In this document: in pieces, positions 10,868 through 22,314 of the stretch | Position numbering within the stretch: the first letter of the stretch is position 1 | Layout: each line of letters starts with the position of its first letter | NCBI GenBank assembly: GCA_021186555.1 | Contig: JAJKFL010000010.1 | Span: 5,678,085 to 5,742,084, forward strand | Length of the DNA stretch: 64,000 nt | Direction: 5' to 3' | Source of the DNA: Reticulitermes speratus | Taxonomy: Eukaryota > Arthropoda > Insecta > Blattodea > Rhinotermitidae | Program-made: the position numbers and the translations under genes | The notes under the pieces: model-generated | What the model was told of the DNA's origin: nothing | Database searches by the model: none | The model's input: only the letters and a program-made list of their open reading frames with translations

Positions 10868-11112
10868 TTTTTTTCTGTGGCTCAACAGCCCAACTTGGGC
10901 CTAGACAGCCTCGTTATTGAGTTTCTACATCTCACTCAATTAGACACACACCACACTCGGTAGAACTCCTCTGAACGAGTGATCAGCTCGTCACAGAGGC
11001 CGCTACCTACACAACACAAACACAAGAGACGAACATACATGCCGTCAGCGGGATTCGAACCCGCGATCCCAGCAATCGAGCGGCTGCAGCAGGCCACCGG
11101 CAGTAGCTTAAA
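10868..11112 (-). mobile_element. SINE3 copy, antisense
   Basis: The right end holds the antisense tRNA-like head, 'gcgggattcgaacccgcgat', preceded (left) by the body with 'actcctctgaacgagtgatc' and by 'gtggctcaacagccca', the antisense of the SINE3 end. The head is diverged relative to 62897 and 63617. Confidence 0.75.
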
Positions 11113-11335
11113 TCTTTGACTAAGAGACTGCGAAATTTAACACCACCAATACCAAACCAATGAGAATATACAAAAACACGTCATACCTACAGAGTTTCTA
11201 ATTTAAATGCATTGTGGTTACTCGTCCCATTTACTTGGCCTTGAAGTGATAATTTTGCAAGTGGTTTTACCACAACGAAAGCCACTAATGGTCTGAAGTG
11301 TGAGAAAATGTCAGGATTAATTTTTATTGATATAA

Positions 11336-11770
11336 TATACATTTGGGCCTAATAGGGACGAGGTAACAGGGGAGTGGAGAAGACTACATAACGAGGAACT
11401 TAATGATCTGTACTCATCACCAAATAATATTCGGGTGATCAAATCAAAAAGAATGAGGTGGGCGGGGCATATAGCACGTATGGGGGAAGGGAGAGGTGCA
11501 TACAGAATTTTGGTGGGGAGACCTGAGGAAGGAGACCACTTGGAAGACCCAGGCGAAATGGGAGATAATATTAAAATGGATCTTCAAGAAGTGGGATGGA
11601 GGACGTGGACTGGATTGATATGGCTCAGGATAGGGACAGGTGGCGGGCTCTTGTGAGTGCGTAATCAACCTTCGGGTTCCATAAAACGCGGGGATTTCTT
11701 ATCTAGCTGACGACCTGTTAGCTTCTCAAGAAGGACTCTGCTCCATGGAGTTAGTTAGTTAGTTAGTTAG
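11336..11770 (+). pseudogene. LINE-A 3' end, truncated
   Basis: Begins at 'atttgggcctaatagggacg' and covers '[20 protein letters not shown]', '[20 protein letters not shown]', a frame break in '[10 protein letters not shown]', then '[15 protein letters not shown]', the 3' UTR and a TTAG tail at about 11750-11768. Shorter than the 1852 and 8999 copies. No clear target duplication seen. Confidence 0.88.
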
Positions 11771-11779
11771 AGTATTTGA

Positions 11780-12414
11780 CAGACGGTTGTTGAGTATGCC
11801 AGCATAAATGACCTAAGAAAACAGTATAAAAAGGAGGTTAATACAACATTTAGGTTTTTAGTAACATGTTTTAAAGCGCGGGCAATATGGGAACTAACAA
11901 CAGAGTGGCCACTTTGCGCGACTGGCCACCTTTGGACGCTGACGGACCGTAAATCTTGTGCTTGTATGTATGGGAGACGACTCCCAGCTCATACGTAACA
12001 ACAGGGTTCATGTAATTTGTTTCTTCGAAATGGAGATTGGTTATTTTATTGCCGGGCTACAAAGTTCCTTGCTGAAATGACACATATTGTGTTCCATGCC
12101 GTAAACAGACCGATAAATCCCGAGAGACATTTTGATAATATATCTCTGGAATCTACAAATAGAGTGCAGTAAAACTTTCCCAGTTTCTTATGAGAATTCA
12201 GGAGGTACAAAATAAGCCGAATGCCTCCAAGAGGGTTCAAGGTTATGTGTAACATAATTGTATTGTCTTCGTGCGTTGGTGTATATAAAGGAGTGAAAAC
12301 ACAATACACGGAATGAATAATATTATATTTTAAATATGTGTAATTTCAAAATACAATTTTCTACATTTTTCGGCCTTCTTCTACCATCTTAAGAGAGAAT
12401 TATTTAGCAGAATG
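11780..12414. other. non-coding, nothing recognised
   Basis: No gene or repeat supported. The 87-residue frame on the minus strand at 12046-12309 shows no motif and no splice context. Confidence 0.5.
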
Positions 12415-12428
12415 TAATTCCTTTAAAT

Positions 12429-12753
12429 GTCGACCTCGGTGGACTAGTGGTTAGCGTGCTTGCCACTGGACCCAAGGTTCGCGGGTTCGATCCCGAGCAC
12501 CACTTCCTTCGGAGGGGAAGTAAAGCCGTCTGTATGTAAAAGAACCTTACGGGCATGAATAGAAATGTTTCGTAAGCAAAATTCAACCCCAATTTCTCAC
12601 TCAAGTCTCCTGACTGCCTGCCAGATGGCTCTGGCGGTCACATCAGGATCGATAGAACAGCAGCGCGGCCAGTTGTCCAGTCACCAACTGCCACGAATGC
12701 GCACGACCCAGTAACCTCGGAAAGAGGCTGTTGAGCCATGGTTATTATTATTA
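12429..12753 (+). mobile_element. SINE2 copy with 14-bp duplication, internal deletion
   Basis: tRNA-headed SINE: 'gacctcggtggactagtggt', B-box 'gggttcgatccc', 'ccacttccttcggaggggaa', end 'ttgagccatgg' plus (TTA)n. Perfect duplication taattcctttaaat at 12415-12428 and 12754-12767. Compared with 17229 and 55057 it lacks about 40 bp just after the B-box (the 'atggatttttaagg' part), a deletion within the copy or a subfamily feature. Confidence 0.9.
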
Positions 12754-12975
12754 TAATTCCTTTAAATAGCACATGCACTATAAAGTGTGTAAACAACTGA
12801 AAAACCTTCTACCACCAACAGCTCACTTTAAAATTTTAAAAGTTTTAAATATACAACATTGTAATTTTATGATTATTAATTTGTATATTTTAGAATTTCA
12901 ATATTTTAATCATTTTAAGAAGGAGAACGCAATATCTAGATTATCTGTTGGCCTTTTTTGTCCTTCGTTCTGAAT

Positions 12976-13025
12976 AACTCCCTGATGATGGCACCCCGGT
13001 GCCGAAACATGTAAGTTTTTGGAGT
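12976..13025 (+). ncRNA. hammerhead-like motif, solitary
   Basis: Core CTGATGA at 12982-12988, extra T, stem II GGCACC/GGTGCC, GAAAC, ATGTAAG. Stem II is perfect, but stem I is poor: bases after the predicted cut do not pair well with AACTCC. Likely an inactive or single-arm relic; 'atgcactataaagtg' at about 12773 may be its opposite element end. Confidence 0.5.
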
Positions 13026-13684
13026 GCTTCTAAATGTATTTATTTAAGTTCTAAGTTGGTTGATATATTAATTATAAGAATATGCACTGTATGATAACAT
13101 AGGAAAGTAATTCCTATTTGTAGATACATATCAACGTCATCTGTGCACAATAAATAACTAAAATATTAAATAATAAAACATTAATGATATTATGTTTAGA
13201 TGGAGGCTAAAATTATGATACGAGTTTTATGCTTCTTGCTGTACCTTGATGATACTATTTGCTGTTACTTTGTGTGTCCAATCAACTATATCTGTATGCT
13301 CATCTTCGATCGTAAATGATCTGAGTTTAAAAGTGATTAAATTTGGACTTAAAAATCTGAATGATTAGAATAACATGCGAAATTAAATTAAATTAAGTGT
13401 TAATTTAAGGCGCATATTTTTCTACCTTAAGTGCAATTAGAATAAATACAAGTTTATGCACATATTGCATGGAACATGTGTAATATTTTATGTGAAGATG
13501 ATTATGATGATAATGATGATGGAAATGGTCAAATTAATACCGTTTGTGTGGACAGGAGTACTGCTGTGGGGAAATCTGTACCTGTCTTAATTAGGCACCA
13601 CGTTATGAAGACGTATGGACAGTGGAGGCATAGCTCCATGTATTATTAATCTTAGCACTATACTGACGTGCCAGTTGTATATTC

Positions 13685-13925
13685 ATATTCATTGCATACC
13701 AGGGACTGCCTCCTAAAAACGTTATTGAAGGAAAGATAGAAGGGAATGGAAAAAGAGGAAGGAGATGTAAGCAGCTACTGGACGACCTTATGGAAACGAG
13801 AAGATACTGGAAGTTGAAAGAGGAAGCACTAGATCGCACTCTGTGGAGAACTGGCTTTGGAAGAGGCTATGGCTCTGTCGTAAGACAGACTATGGGATGA
13901 TGATAATGATGATGATGATGATGAT
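13685..13925 (+). pseudogene. LINE-B 3' end with (GAT)n tail
   Basis: Frame reads 'PPKNVIEGKIEGNGKRGRRC', 'KQLLDDLMETRRYWKLKEEA', 'LDRTLWRTGFGRGYGSVVRQ' and then stops; (GAT)n at about 13895-13928 follows. This is the C-terminal end of a non-LTR reverse-transcriptase ORF, recognised by 'GRRRKQLLDDL' and 'ALDRTLWRT.FGRGYG', common in roach and termite genomes. 5'-truncated; distinct from LINE-A. Confidence 0.8.
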
Positions 13926-13929
13926 GATA

Positions 13930-14560
13930 ACATGGCGGGAGCTATTCTAAAACTGTTACCTTCAATTTAATATTTCTATGAAGTGCGAAAAATTGAAACA
14001 AAATTATTTTCAAACGACCAGTTTCACTGTAAACCTATAATACTAAATCTATTCTAAATCTATTCAGTAGTTTCTGAGGTAATGCGTATGGACTGATGTT
14101 CTAGTTCATTTCATTTACGTCGTGTAGATAATGCGTGCAGACAAGCTGGGAAATGTGCGTAATAAGAGAGGGAATGATGGACATTTGTTAGGCACGTGTA
14201 GTGTATGGCCTTGACATGCGAATTCGAGCACACGTGTTAGAGGCAGATATTATATTCGAGCACAAGATGAAATCTGAATACAGAGTGAGAAAGGTTAAGC
14301 GACAGAAACCGTGGATCATATTTCCATTAATGCAAATCACTCAGGCACTCCGATGACGAACCGGAATACACATAAAGCAGACAGGGCGGAAGTAACGTAA
14401 CTGCAGATCCCAACAAAGCTTTTCCTTCAGAGCGTGGATCATGGTTCAATTAAAAAATTAATTGTAATACTCTTCGGTGCTTGGTAATTCAATTATTGTG
14501 TGTGAGTGCGTATAGATATCTTTATGTTGAGACAGTGAACTACTTTCATTTCACGAGGCC
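13930..14560. other. non-coding, nothing recognised
   Basis: Presumed intergenic or intronic sequence upstream of the exon at 15019; no repeat family identified. Confidence 0.5.
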
Positions 14561-14567
14561 CTGTGTA

Positions 14568-14850
14568 GGCCGTGCCATGTCTCAGGCGGTTAGTCGCCGG
14601 CCTCTCACCGCGGAGGCCCGGGTTCGATCCCGGGTCAGTCCATGTGGGATTTGTGGTGCACAAAATGACACTGGGACAGGTTTTTCTCCGAGTACTTCGG
14701 TTTTATCTTGTCAATTTTATTCCACCGGTGCTTCGTTACTCGGCAAAACGAAAAAAACTAATCATCTTTATCACAAGGCTGCACAATAAGCCTTCAAGGC
14801 TGCGGTTCTTCCATAGCATCTGCTGCGGGGCCCTTCAATTTAAAAAAAGG
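14568..14850 (+). mobile_element. SINE1 copy near the host exon
   Basis: Head 'ggccgtgccatgtctcagg', B-box 'gggttcgatccc', end 'tgctgcggggcccttcaatt' plus A-rich tail. Flanking 'ctgtgta'/'gtgtgta' is a possible short, decayed duplication. It ends 168 bp before the exon acceptor, so it lies in the upstream intron. Confidence 0.85.
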
Positions 14851-15018
14851 TGTGTACAATATCGCCCTATATCTGTTGTCTCTATATAGCTATGCATTTA
14901 TCTGTCTCTTGTCTGTCTCGCATGTCTGTCCCTCCTATGTTCTTCTGTCCATCCATCTACTTGTCTCTACTGCCTGTCTGGACAAGCAGCCATCAGTGAC
15001 CTTCTTCTTCTTTTGCAG

Positions 15019-15200
15019 CCGCATAAACGTGACTCAGTTCGGCGACAAGGCCCAGTGCTTCTCCCCAGTCGCACCGCAGAAGTACTACATCGTGTTCGCC
15101 GAAATGCGAGCCAATCAGCTCGTTGCCAAATATGACGACCTCTTCGGTGCAGCTGCCGATTGGACACAGCAGAGCGAGGAAAGAGTCTGGAGCGGAGTTG
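15019..15200 (+). CDS. internal exon of an unrecognised host gene
   Basis: A 182-bp open stretch between a strong acceptor (pyrimidine tract 'cttcttcttcttttgcag' ending at 15018) and a consensus donor (g|gtaagt, intron from 15201). One base completes an upstream codon, then 60 codons run from 'RINVTQFGDKAQCFSPVAPQ' to 'ERVWSGV', then one base of a split codon (phase 2 in, phase 1 out). 41 of 60 codons end in G or C, unlike the AT-rich surroundings. There is a possible N-glycosylation site (NVT, residues 3-5), one Cys (residue 13) and the pattern 'KYYIVFAEMRANQLVAKYDD'. I do not recognise the family; a secreted or extracellular protein is only a guess. No neighbouring exon is found within the window, so introns must be long, or this is a stray exon copy. 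Confidence 0.75.
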
Positions 15201-16625
15201 GTAAGTCTTTTGAACGTTTTCATTTTGCAATGAGCAGCAGGTAGCAGGCGGGGAACTGTGAAAAAAAGCAACACTAGTGTTGTGAATGTGACGTCATTCG
15301 TGGAAGTGATTACGCGGAAGCTTTATTCTGTGGTGATCAGGGATTGTCTTGGGAGCATTCTAGTGTGTTAAAACTTTGCGTCATGACCTCGCCCAGGGAC
15401 GGCAAATGTTTCAGACTAAGAGGCCTGGAATTCTAGAAATTTGGAAGTAAATAAATTGGAGGATATTTCAGACTATACAATTTATTTATTACTCCGTGTT
15501 ACAGATGTCTGTAGAAGTCTTCATAAGACTAAATATAGTATTTATATATTTTTATAATAAATATACAAAAAGACTGCAGAGTGTATCTGGACATGTACAT
15601 TTGAATTAATTTTAGATATGCTGTAAAAGAGGAAAGAGACAAGCACCATAAATTGTTGTGATATATATTTCTGGCATTTTATAAAATTTAAAATTTAAAA
15701 GAATTGAAATATCATCTTATTGATTTTATGAATTCTGTATAAAGGATTGACTAAAATAAGGATTTTTGTAAGTGAAGTCTGTAGGGTGTTCGTAAGATTG
15801 CTGGGCACCGAAATTGGGGGCTGTGTAGCTGAGGGCATTTTTTGGTAGGGTATACACTACTGCTACCCAAAAGTTCGGGGAATTTGAATGCCACGCGCGA
15901 ACCGGTTGTGGTATGGCCTGCCGCCGCTAGAAGGGGCGAGCAGTACCCTTTGTGAATTAGTGTGCCAACAACCGTGAAGGTGAGAGGCCGCGTTCTTGAG
16001 TTTCGTGCGTTTTTGTAACGTTGTGTTTTAGTGGTTCGGCGATTTTTTAAACCTGCATATGTATGTCTATTTAAGGAAGTTTCAAAGTTTTATTTGATTA
16101 AACTACTCTCGAAGAATAAGAAATATTTCGTATAAGTAGTGAATTATATGGACAGGACTTACATCAAGAGAGGTAGTCATTATTTTGTTTATAAAAGTAC
16201 ACATTGACACAGTTTAGTCCTTTCAGTTGATAAGGCGCCATGTTTCTTGGCTGTGCTTGCCATGCAGTAACGTGCTGTTTTTATGATATATGGCCGTTCG
16301 TCCAAAAGTATTGCGTGCAGAGCAAATACATTTCCCTACCAATTTGGTCACACATATCTCAATTTTATTTATTGGTCTAGAATATAAAGTTTTAGGTGAG
16401 AAACTTTTGGGCACAAAAGTTAACAATACAGTTGTACATAATTTGGAGTGACTACTAGAGGCAGTTAAGGCACTTAGAAGATTGTCTGACAGTTATTGGA
16501 GTGGTAATATGCATTTTTTCCAAATGTAAAACGTATTGAATATGGGTTATACCTAATATTCTTCATGTTGGTGAGTGTTGTTTGTGCAGACTCTCATTTG
16601 GGTAATTCGTAGGGATACAGACATC
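15201..16625. other. presumed intron, nothing recognised
   Basis: Follows the donor at 15201. AT-rich; no second exon with matching phase-1 acceptor and coding bias was identified by eye. 'gtgaatgtgacgtcattcg' near 15273 is unremarkable. Confidence 0.45.
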
Positions 16626-16629
16626 TATC

Positions 16630-17025
16630 TATATGAGTAGAGTTTAACCCGGTTATAAAGATATCAGTTTACACGACACCTCGCTTATAGAGTCAGATAT
16701 TCTGTGGTACCAATTAAAAGTTTTCCCTATAACAGGCCATGAAGGCCCAAAAAGAGGGAGTAGAGGTATAGTTCTACTCATTCTTGACCCCGGCGCTAGT
16801 TGGGGGTGGGTGGTCAGCACCACGCCCCGGCCGCTTTACCCCCGGGAAAGACCCGGTACCCATTGTATAGGAGGCTGGGTACGCCCCAGGGCCGGTCTGT
16901 GGTACCAATTAATTAATCATTTTTAACCATAACATTATACACCTCGGTTATAACGACACCCGTTTATAACGACAGAAAATATTCAGTCCCTTTCGTGTCG
17001 TTATAACCGAGTTCCACTCTATTTC
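16630..17025. mobile_element. Tigger/pogo-like MITE with nested SINE4 fragment
   Basis: Ends are inverted: left 'agtagagtttaacccggtta' and right, read as complement, 'agagtggaactcggttataa'. Internal 'cggttataacgacac' blocks occur in both arms. This 'gtggaactcggttataacga' type of end is characteristic of Tigger/pogo-derived MITEs. No transposase remains. A SINE4 fragment is inserted at 16717-16895. Confidence 0.65.
16717..16895 (-). mobile_element. SINE4 fragment with 16-bp target duplication
   Basis: Antisense SINE4 3' part ('aacaggccatgaaggccc', 'gcgctagttgggggtggg', 'gacccggtacccatt'). The flanks are a perfect 16-bp duplication, tctgtggtaccaatta, at 16701-16716 and 16896-16911, so it inserted as a truncated copy into the pre-existing MITE. 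Confidence 0.85.
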
Positions 17026-17228
17026 TCTTTACTTTCTGTTGGCTTACACACCTTTGTATACAGATTCTGTATCCAGGAATATCCCCATTTTTCCCCGCTT
17101 CTCGGTATGGAGTTACATATGGTCTATGTATTTTCTAGAAAGGTACCACCCAAAATGCTCCTCACCCCCCCCCCCCCCCCAAAAACATAGCTGTTCAATT
17201 ACAATTTGAAAGTTACATAATTTGCCCA

Positions 17229-17656
17229 ATCTGCCTCGGTGGACTAGTGGTTAGCGTGCTCGCCACTGGACCTAAGGTTCGCGGGTTCGATCCCGGCCGA
17301 GGTAGATGGATTTTTAAGGGTGATAAAAATCCGTAGCACCACTTCCTTCGGAGGGGAAGTAAAGCCGCCGGTCCCATGTCGTAGATTTACGGCATGTAAA
17401 AGAACCTTACGGGCATAGAGATGTTTCGTAAGCAAACGGGCATAGAGATGTTTCGTAAGCAAAATTTGCCGGCCATTTCTCACCCGAGTCTCCTGATCGG
17501 CTGCTAGAGGGCTCTAGCGGTCATATCAGGATGAATAGAATCGTACACGGCGGAAGGTAACGGGAAACCACCGCTGGTAAATTCTCCCATGACAACCTAT
17601 GGCTTCGTGCCAGTGGGGTCACGACACTCAGAAATGAGTATAAACGACTCGGTATT
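17229..17656 (+). mobile_element. SINE2 copy with 12-bp duplication
   Basis: Fuller SINE2 copy: 'cctcggtggactagtggtta', B-box 'gggttcgatcccgg', 'gatggatttttaaggg', 'ccacttccttcggaggggaa'. The segment 'acgggcatagagatg..cgtaagcaaa' is tandemly doubled at about 17410-17462. Duplication ataatttgccca at 17217-17228 and 17657-17668. A C run of about 14 at 17166 lies upstream. Confidence 0.88.
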
Positions 17657-17814
17657 ATAATTTGCCCATGTTTATTTCTTTGTGACTACTAGTACAAGCA
17701 CATGGCTATATATATCTTCCGTTGTTTTGAAAATGTTAATGGGGAAAATAGACAGGCCTGCCAACCTGTGTATTGGCCTATACCATTTACGGATACATTT
17801 TTCCCAGTTTACGC

Positions 17815-17970
17815 CATGAATGCTTATGGGGGAGTAGAGGTATCTTTCCACTTATTCTTAACGTGGACACTAGATGTAGGGGAGTGGTCAGCTTACGACC
17901 TCCGCAGAAAGAGCCCAAAACACAGACTGAATAGGGGCTGGGTGGGCTCCAGGGCTTTTCTGGGCTAGCT
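17815..17970 (-). mobile_element. SINE4 remnant, antisense
   Basis: Diverged antisense SINE4: 'gggggagtagaggtat', 'cttattcttaacgtggacac', 'tagatgtaggggagtggtca', 'aggggctgggtgggctccag' match the corresponding parts of 50528-50808. Flanks not resolved. Confidence 0.65.
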
Positions 17971-17974
17971 GAAA

Positions 17975-18630
17975 ATCAAACGGTCAAATTTCGGTCGTCA
18001 AGCCAATAGCCTAGACACTATACCGATTTAGCTATCCAGACTTCCATAGCATGGACTGAAAACTTTTTCGGTGGTATCCAGTTCTTCCGGTTTTGTAAAA
18101 AATAAAATTATTTTTTAACTAGATACTTTTTAGGAACCAAGCAGTATTCAGTACAATGGGCGGCTATGGGGTGGCCCATCGGAATCTATTTTCGGGCAGG
18201 GGAGTGAATTGTGCCGTCATCACAGCACAAAGAGTGAAGAAATATTGGTGTGGAAATTGAGAGGAATTAGAAAGGCAATGAGTGAAAGAAGCTCCTTATG
18301 TTTAGGTGAAGAGGATGTCAAACATACATTGCTGAGCTGTTCACAAACTGGAACATGGAGAAGGGAACTTTGAAATAAAAATGATTGAATATGTGTCGAG
18401 GAGGTAGCTGATAAGAAAATATGAAGGTGCACTAATAAAATTCTGGTTATGGATGTAAGGAGATATTTGGACAAAGTTAGATGTACGTGGTTTAATAAAA
18501 CAGAATAGCTTTAAATAATACATGTTTGTAATGGCAGAACAACCCGTGATTAACGGACAGGCAGCCTCAAGCATGAAGGACAAACTGAAAGCAATAAATA
18601 TTAAAATTATTTCGCATTAACAGCGACTGA
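17975..18630. other. non-coding, nothing recognised
   Basis: Precedes the 110-bp array. A short segment at 18220-18420 resembles decayed coding ('..CLGEEDVKHTLLSCSQTG') in plus-strand reading, which could be an old LINE RNase H or post-RT relic, but too little is readable to name it. Confidence 0.4.
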
Positions 18631-18633
18631 GAC

Positions 18634-21490
18634 CTCACATAGGCTGTTAGTGAGTATGGCGGCTTTGGGGTTAACATAGCTTATAATGGATATGGTGAGT
18701 GTGGGGCTGACATAGCTTATTACAGAATGTGGCGGTTATGGGGCTCACATAGGCTGTTAATGAGTATGGCGGCTTTGGGGTTAACATAGCTTATAATGGA
18801 TATGGTGAGTGTGGGGCTGACATAGCTTATTACAGAATGTGGCGGTTATGGGTCTCACATAGGCTGTTAATGAGTATGGCGGCATTGGGGTTAACATAGC
18901 TTATAATGGATATGGTGAGTGTGGGGCTGACATAGCTTATTACAGAATGTGGCGGTTATGGGTCTCACATAGGCTGTTAGTGAGTATGGCGGCTTTGGGG
19001 TTAACATAGCTTATAATGGATATGGTGAGTGTGGGGCTGACATAGCTTATTACAGAATGTGGCGGTTATGGGTCTCACATAGGCTGTTAATGAGTATGAC
19101 GGCATTGGGGTTAACATAGCTTATAATGGATATGGTGAGTGTGGGGCTGACATAGCTTATTACAGAATGTGGCGGTTATGGGTCTCACATAGGCTGTTAA
19201 TGAGTATGGCGGCTTTGGGGTTAACATAGCTTATAATGGATATGGTGAGTGTGGGGCTGACATAGCTTATTACAGAATGTGGCGGTTATGGGTCTCACAT
19301 AGGCTGTTAGTGAGTATGGCGGCTTTGGGTTAACATAGCTTATAATGGATATGGTGAGTGTGGGGCTGACATAGCTTATTACAGAATGTGGCGGTTATGG
19401 GTCTCACATAGGCTGTTAATGAGTATGGCGGCATTGGGGTTAACATAGCTTATAATGGATATGGTGAGTGTGGGGCTGACATAGCTTATTACAGAATGTG
19501 GCGGTTATGGGTCTCACATAGGCTGTTAATGAGTATGGCGGCTTTGGGGTTAACATAGCTTATAATGGATATGGTGAGTGTGGGGCTGACATAGCTTATT
19601 ACAGAATGTGGCGGTTATGGGTCTCACATAGGCTGTTAGTGAGTATGGCGGCTTTGGGGTTAACATAGCTTATAATGGATATGGTGAGTGTGGGGCTGAC
19701 ATAGCTTATTACAGAATGTGGCGGTTATGGGTCTCACATAGGCTGTTAATGAGTATGGCGGCTTTGGGGTTAACATAGCTTATAATGGATATGGTGAGTG
19801 TGGGCTGACATAGCTTATTACAGAATGTGGCGGTTATGGTCTCACATAGGCTGTTAGTGAGTATGGCGGCTTTGGGGTTAACATAGCTTATAATGGATAT
19901 GGTGAGTGTGGGGCTGACATAGCTTATTACAGAATGTGGCGGTTATGGGTCTCACATAGGCTGTTAATGAGTATGGCGGCTTTGGGGTTAACATAGCTTA
20001 TAATGGATATGGTGAGTGTGGGGCTGACATAGCTTATTACAGAATGTGGCGGTTATGGGTCTCACATAGGCTGTTAGTGAGTATGGCGGCTTTGGGTTAA
20101 CATAGCTTATAATGGATATGGTGAGTGTGGGGCTGACATAGCTTATTACAGAATGTGGCGGTTATGGGTCTCACATAGGCTGTTAATGAGTATGGCGGCA
20201 TTGGGGTTAACATAGCTTATAATGGATATGGTGAGTGTGGGGCTGACATAGCTTATTACAGAATGTGGCGGTTATGGGTCTCACATAGGCTGTTAATGAG
20301 TATGGCGGCTTTGGGGTTAACATAGCTTATAATGGATATGGTGAGTGTGGGGCTGACATAGCTTATTACAGAATGTGGCGGTTATGGGTCTCACATAGGC
20401 TGTTAGTGAGTATGGCGGCATTGGGGTTAACATAGCTTATAATGGATATGGTGAGTGTGGGGCTGACATAGCTTATTACAGAATGTGGCGGTTATGGGTC
20501 TCACATAGGCTGTTAGTGAGTATGGCGGCATTGGGGTTAACATAGCTTATAATGGATATGGTGAGTGTGGGGCTGACATAGCTTATTACAGAATGTGGCG
20601 GTTATGGGTCTCACATAGGCTGTTAGTGAGTATGGCGGCATTGGGGTTAACATAGCTTATTAATGGGTACGGTGAGTGTGGGGCTGACATAGCTTATTAC
20701 AGAATGTGGCGGTTATGGGTCTCACATAGGCTGTTAATGAGTATGGCGGCATTGGGGTTCACATAGCTTATTAATGGGTACGGTGAGTGTGGGGCTGACA
20801 TAGCTTATTACAGAATGTGGCGGTTATGGGTCTCACATAGGCTGTTAATGAGTATGGCGGCTCTGGGGCTCACATATGCTATTAATGTTTATGGTGTCAG
20901 TGGGGCTGACATAACTTATTAATTAATATGGCGGTTGTGGAGCTCACATAGACTGTTAATGAGTATGGCGGCATTGGGGTTCACATAGCTTATTAATGGG
21001 TACGGTGAGTGTGGGGCTGACATAGCTTATTACAGAATGTGGCGGTTATGGGGCTCACATAGGCTGTTAATGAGTATGGCGGCATTGGGGTTCACATAGC
21101 TTATTAATGGTTATGGTGAGTGTGGGGCTGACATGGCTTATTACAGAATGTGGCGGTTATGGGTCTCACATAGGCTGTTAATGAGTATGGCGGCTCTGGG
21201 GCTCACATATGCTATTAATGTTTATGGTGTCATTGGGGCTGACATAACTTATTAATTAATATGGCTGTTGTGGAGATCACATAGACTGTTAATGAGTATG
21301 GGGGCACTGGGACTCACATAGGCTATTAATGATTATGGTGTCATTGGGGCTGACATAACTTAATAATTAATATGGCGGTTGTGGGGTTCACATAGACTGT
21401 TAATGAGTATGGCGGCTCTTGGTCTCACATAGGCTATTAATGACTATGGCGACATTGGGGATCACATAGCTTATCAATGGGTATGGCGGC
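18634..21490. repeat. 110-bp satellite B higher-order array
   Basis: About 26 units. The 110-bp period (18641, 18751, 18861...) is itself three related 36-37-bp submonomers: 'cacataggctgttaatgagt', 'aacatagcttataatggata' and 'gacatagcttattacagaat', each followed by a 'tatgg.g....t.tgggg'-like end. The left and centre are homogeneous. After about 20650 the units become diverged ('cacatatgctattaatg', 'cataacttattaattaat') and break back into submonomers, a decayed array edge. Unit series around 19191-19630 and 19958-20397 repeat the same variant order. Confidence 0.95.
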
Positions 21491-21494
21491 TCTT

Positions 21495-22310
21495 TTTCCT
21501 CGGATTAAAAGTACTGGGGAGTGAATCTGACGACTCTTCTGTATTTAATGACGAAGTTAAAACTGCGTGGAGCTTTGCTCTCTTTCCACATAACGCGATT
21601 TTTAATTAAACAGAGGGACAATTTTGCCGTTCAGAAACATTTCATTTACGTAATTTACTTTGTTAACTAGAGCACTGAACGACGCTACTCCAACTGTACA
21701 AATTATATGACATGAAGTGGAAAGATGGTTATGACTGCAGATTCGGGAAAATATGGAAAAACAGACGACCTAATTTGAATGTTTTCCTAGAATTTTCCTG
21801 GAAGGGTAAACAAAAACACTAAACCTTTAGTCGGAACGGATAACCCCGGTTTAAGGACTGTAACCCAGGTCCACCCGACTACGAATTGGAGGTCATGACG
21901 ATCAAACTGTGACCTTCAGTTTATTTCGTGTGATCCTGTATGCTCTGTAGCGACCTCAACCTGCCAACGTCTCCACTCAGTACGGCTACATCCGCTTTAA
22001 CCACTCTGTGCCCTGAAGCCACAATTTCTCTGTTCACATAAGCATATTTGTTTCATATATCTGTATTCACGTTTAATATGTCAATTTTTATTGTACAGTT
22101 ATTTTCATGTTTATGGATCACAAACAGTTTGATTTGTTTTTTGTTTTCATAAAATGTCATACATAAACTGTTTATTTATAAAATCACTTTTATATTGACA
22201 ATTGTAAATTTCAGTTTGTTTTGGTAACGAACATGTTTTCAAAAATATATCACAAGAGTGACAGGAATCAGATGTTCGAATTTATATGCTTAACCATGTA
22301 TATACAGGGT
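21495..22310. other. non-coding, possible old SINE relic
   Basis: No gene. Segment 21850-22010 ('taaccccggtttaagg', 'gcctccgctttaaccactctgtg'-like parts) hints at an antisense tRNA-headed SINE but is too diverged to assign. Confidence 0.4.
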
Positions 22311-22314
22311 TATT

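Noticed and set aside
11745-11770. telomere-like TTAGG repeats (also 9630, 33590, 58655)
   Set aside because: The unit is TTAG (4 bp), attached to LINE-A 3' ends; it is a LINE tail, not the insect TTAGG telomere.
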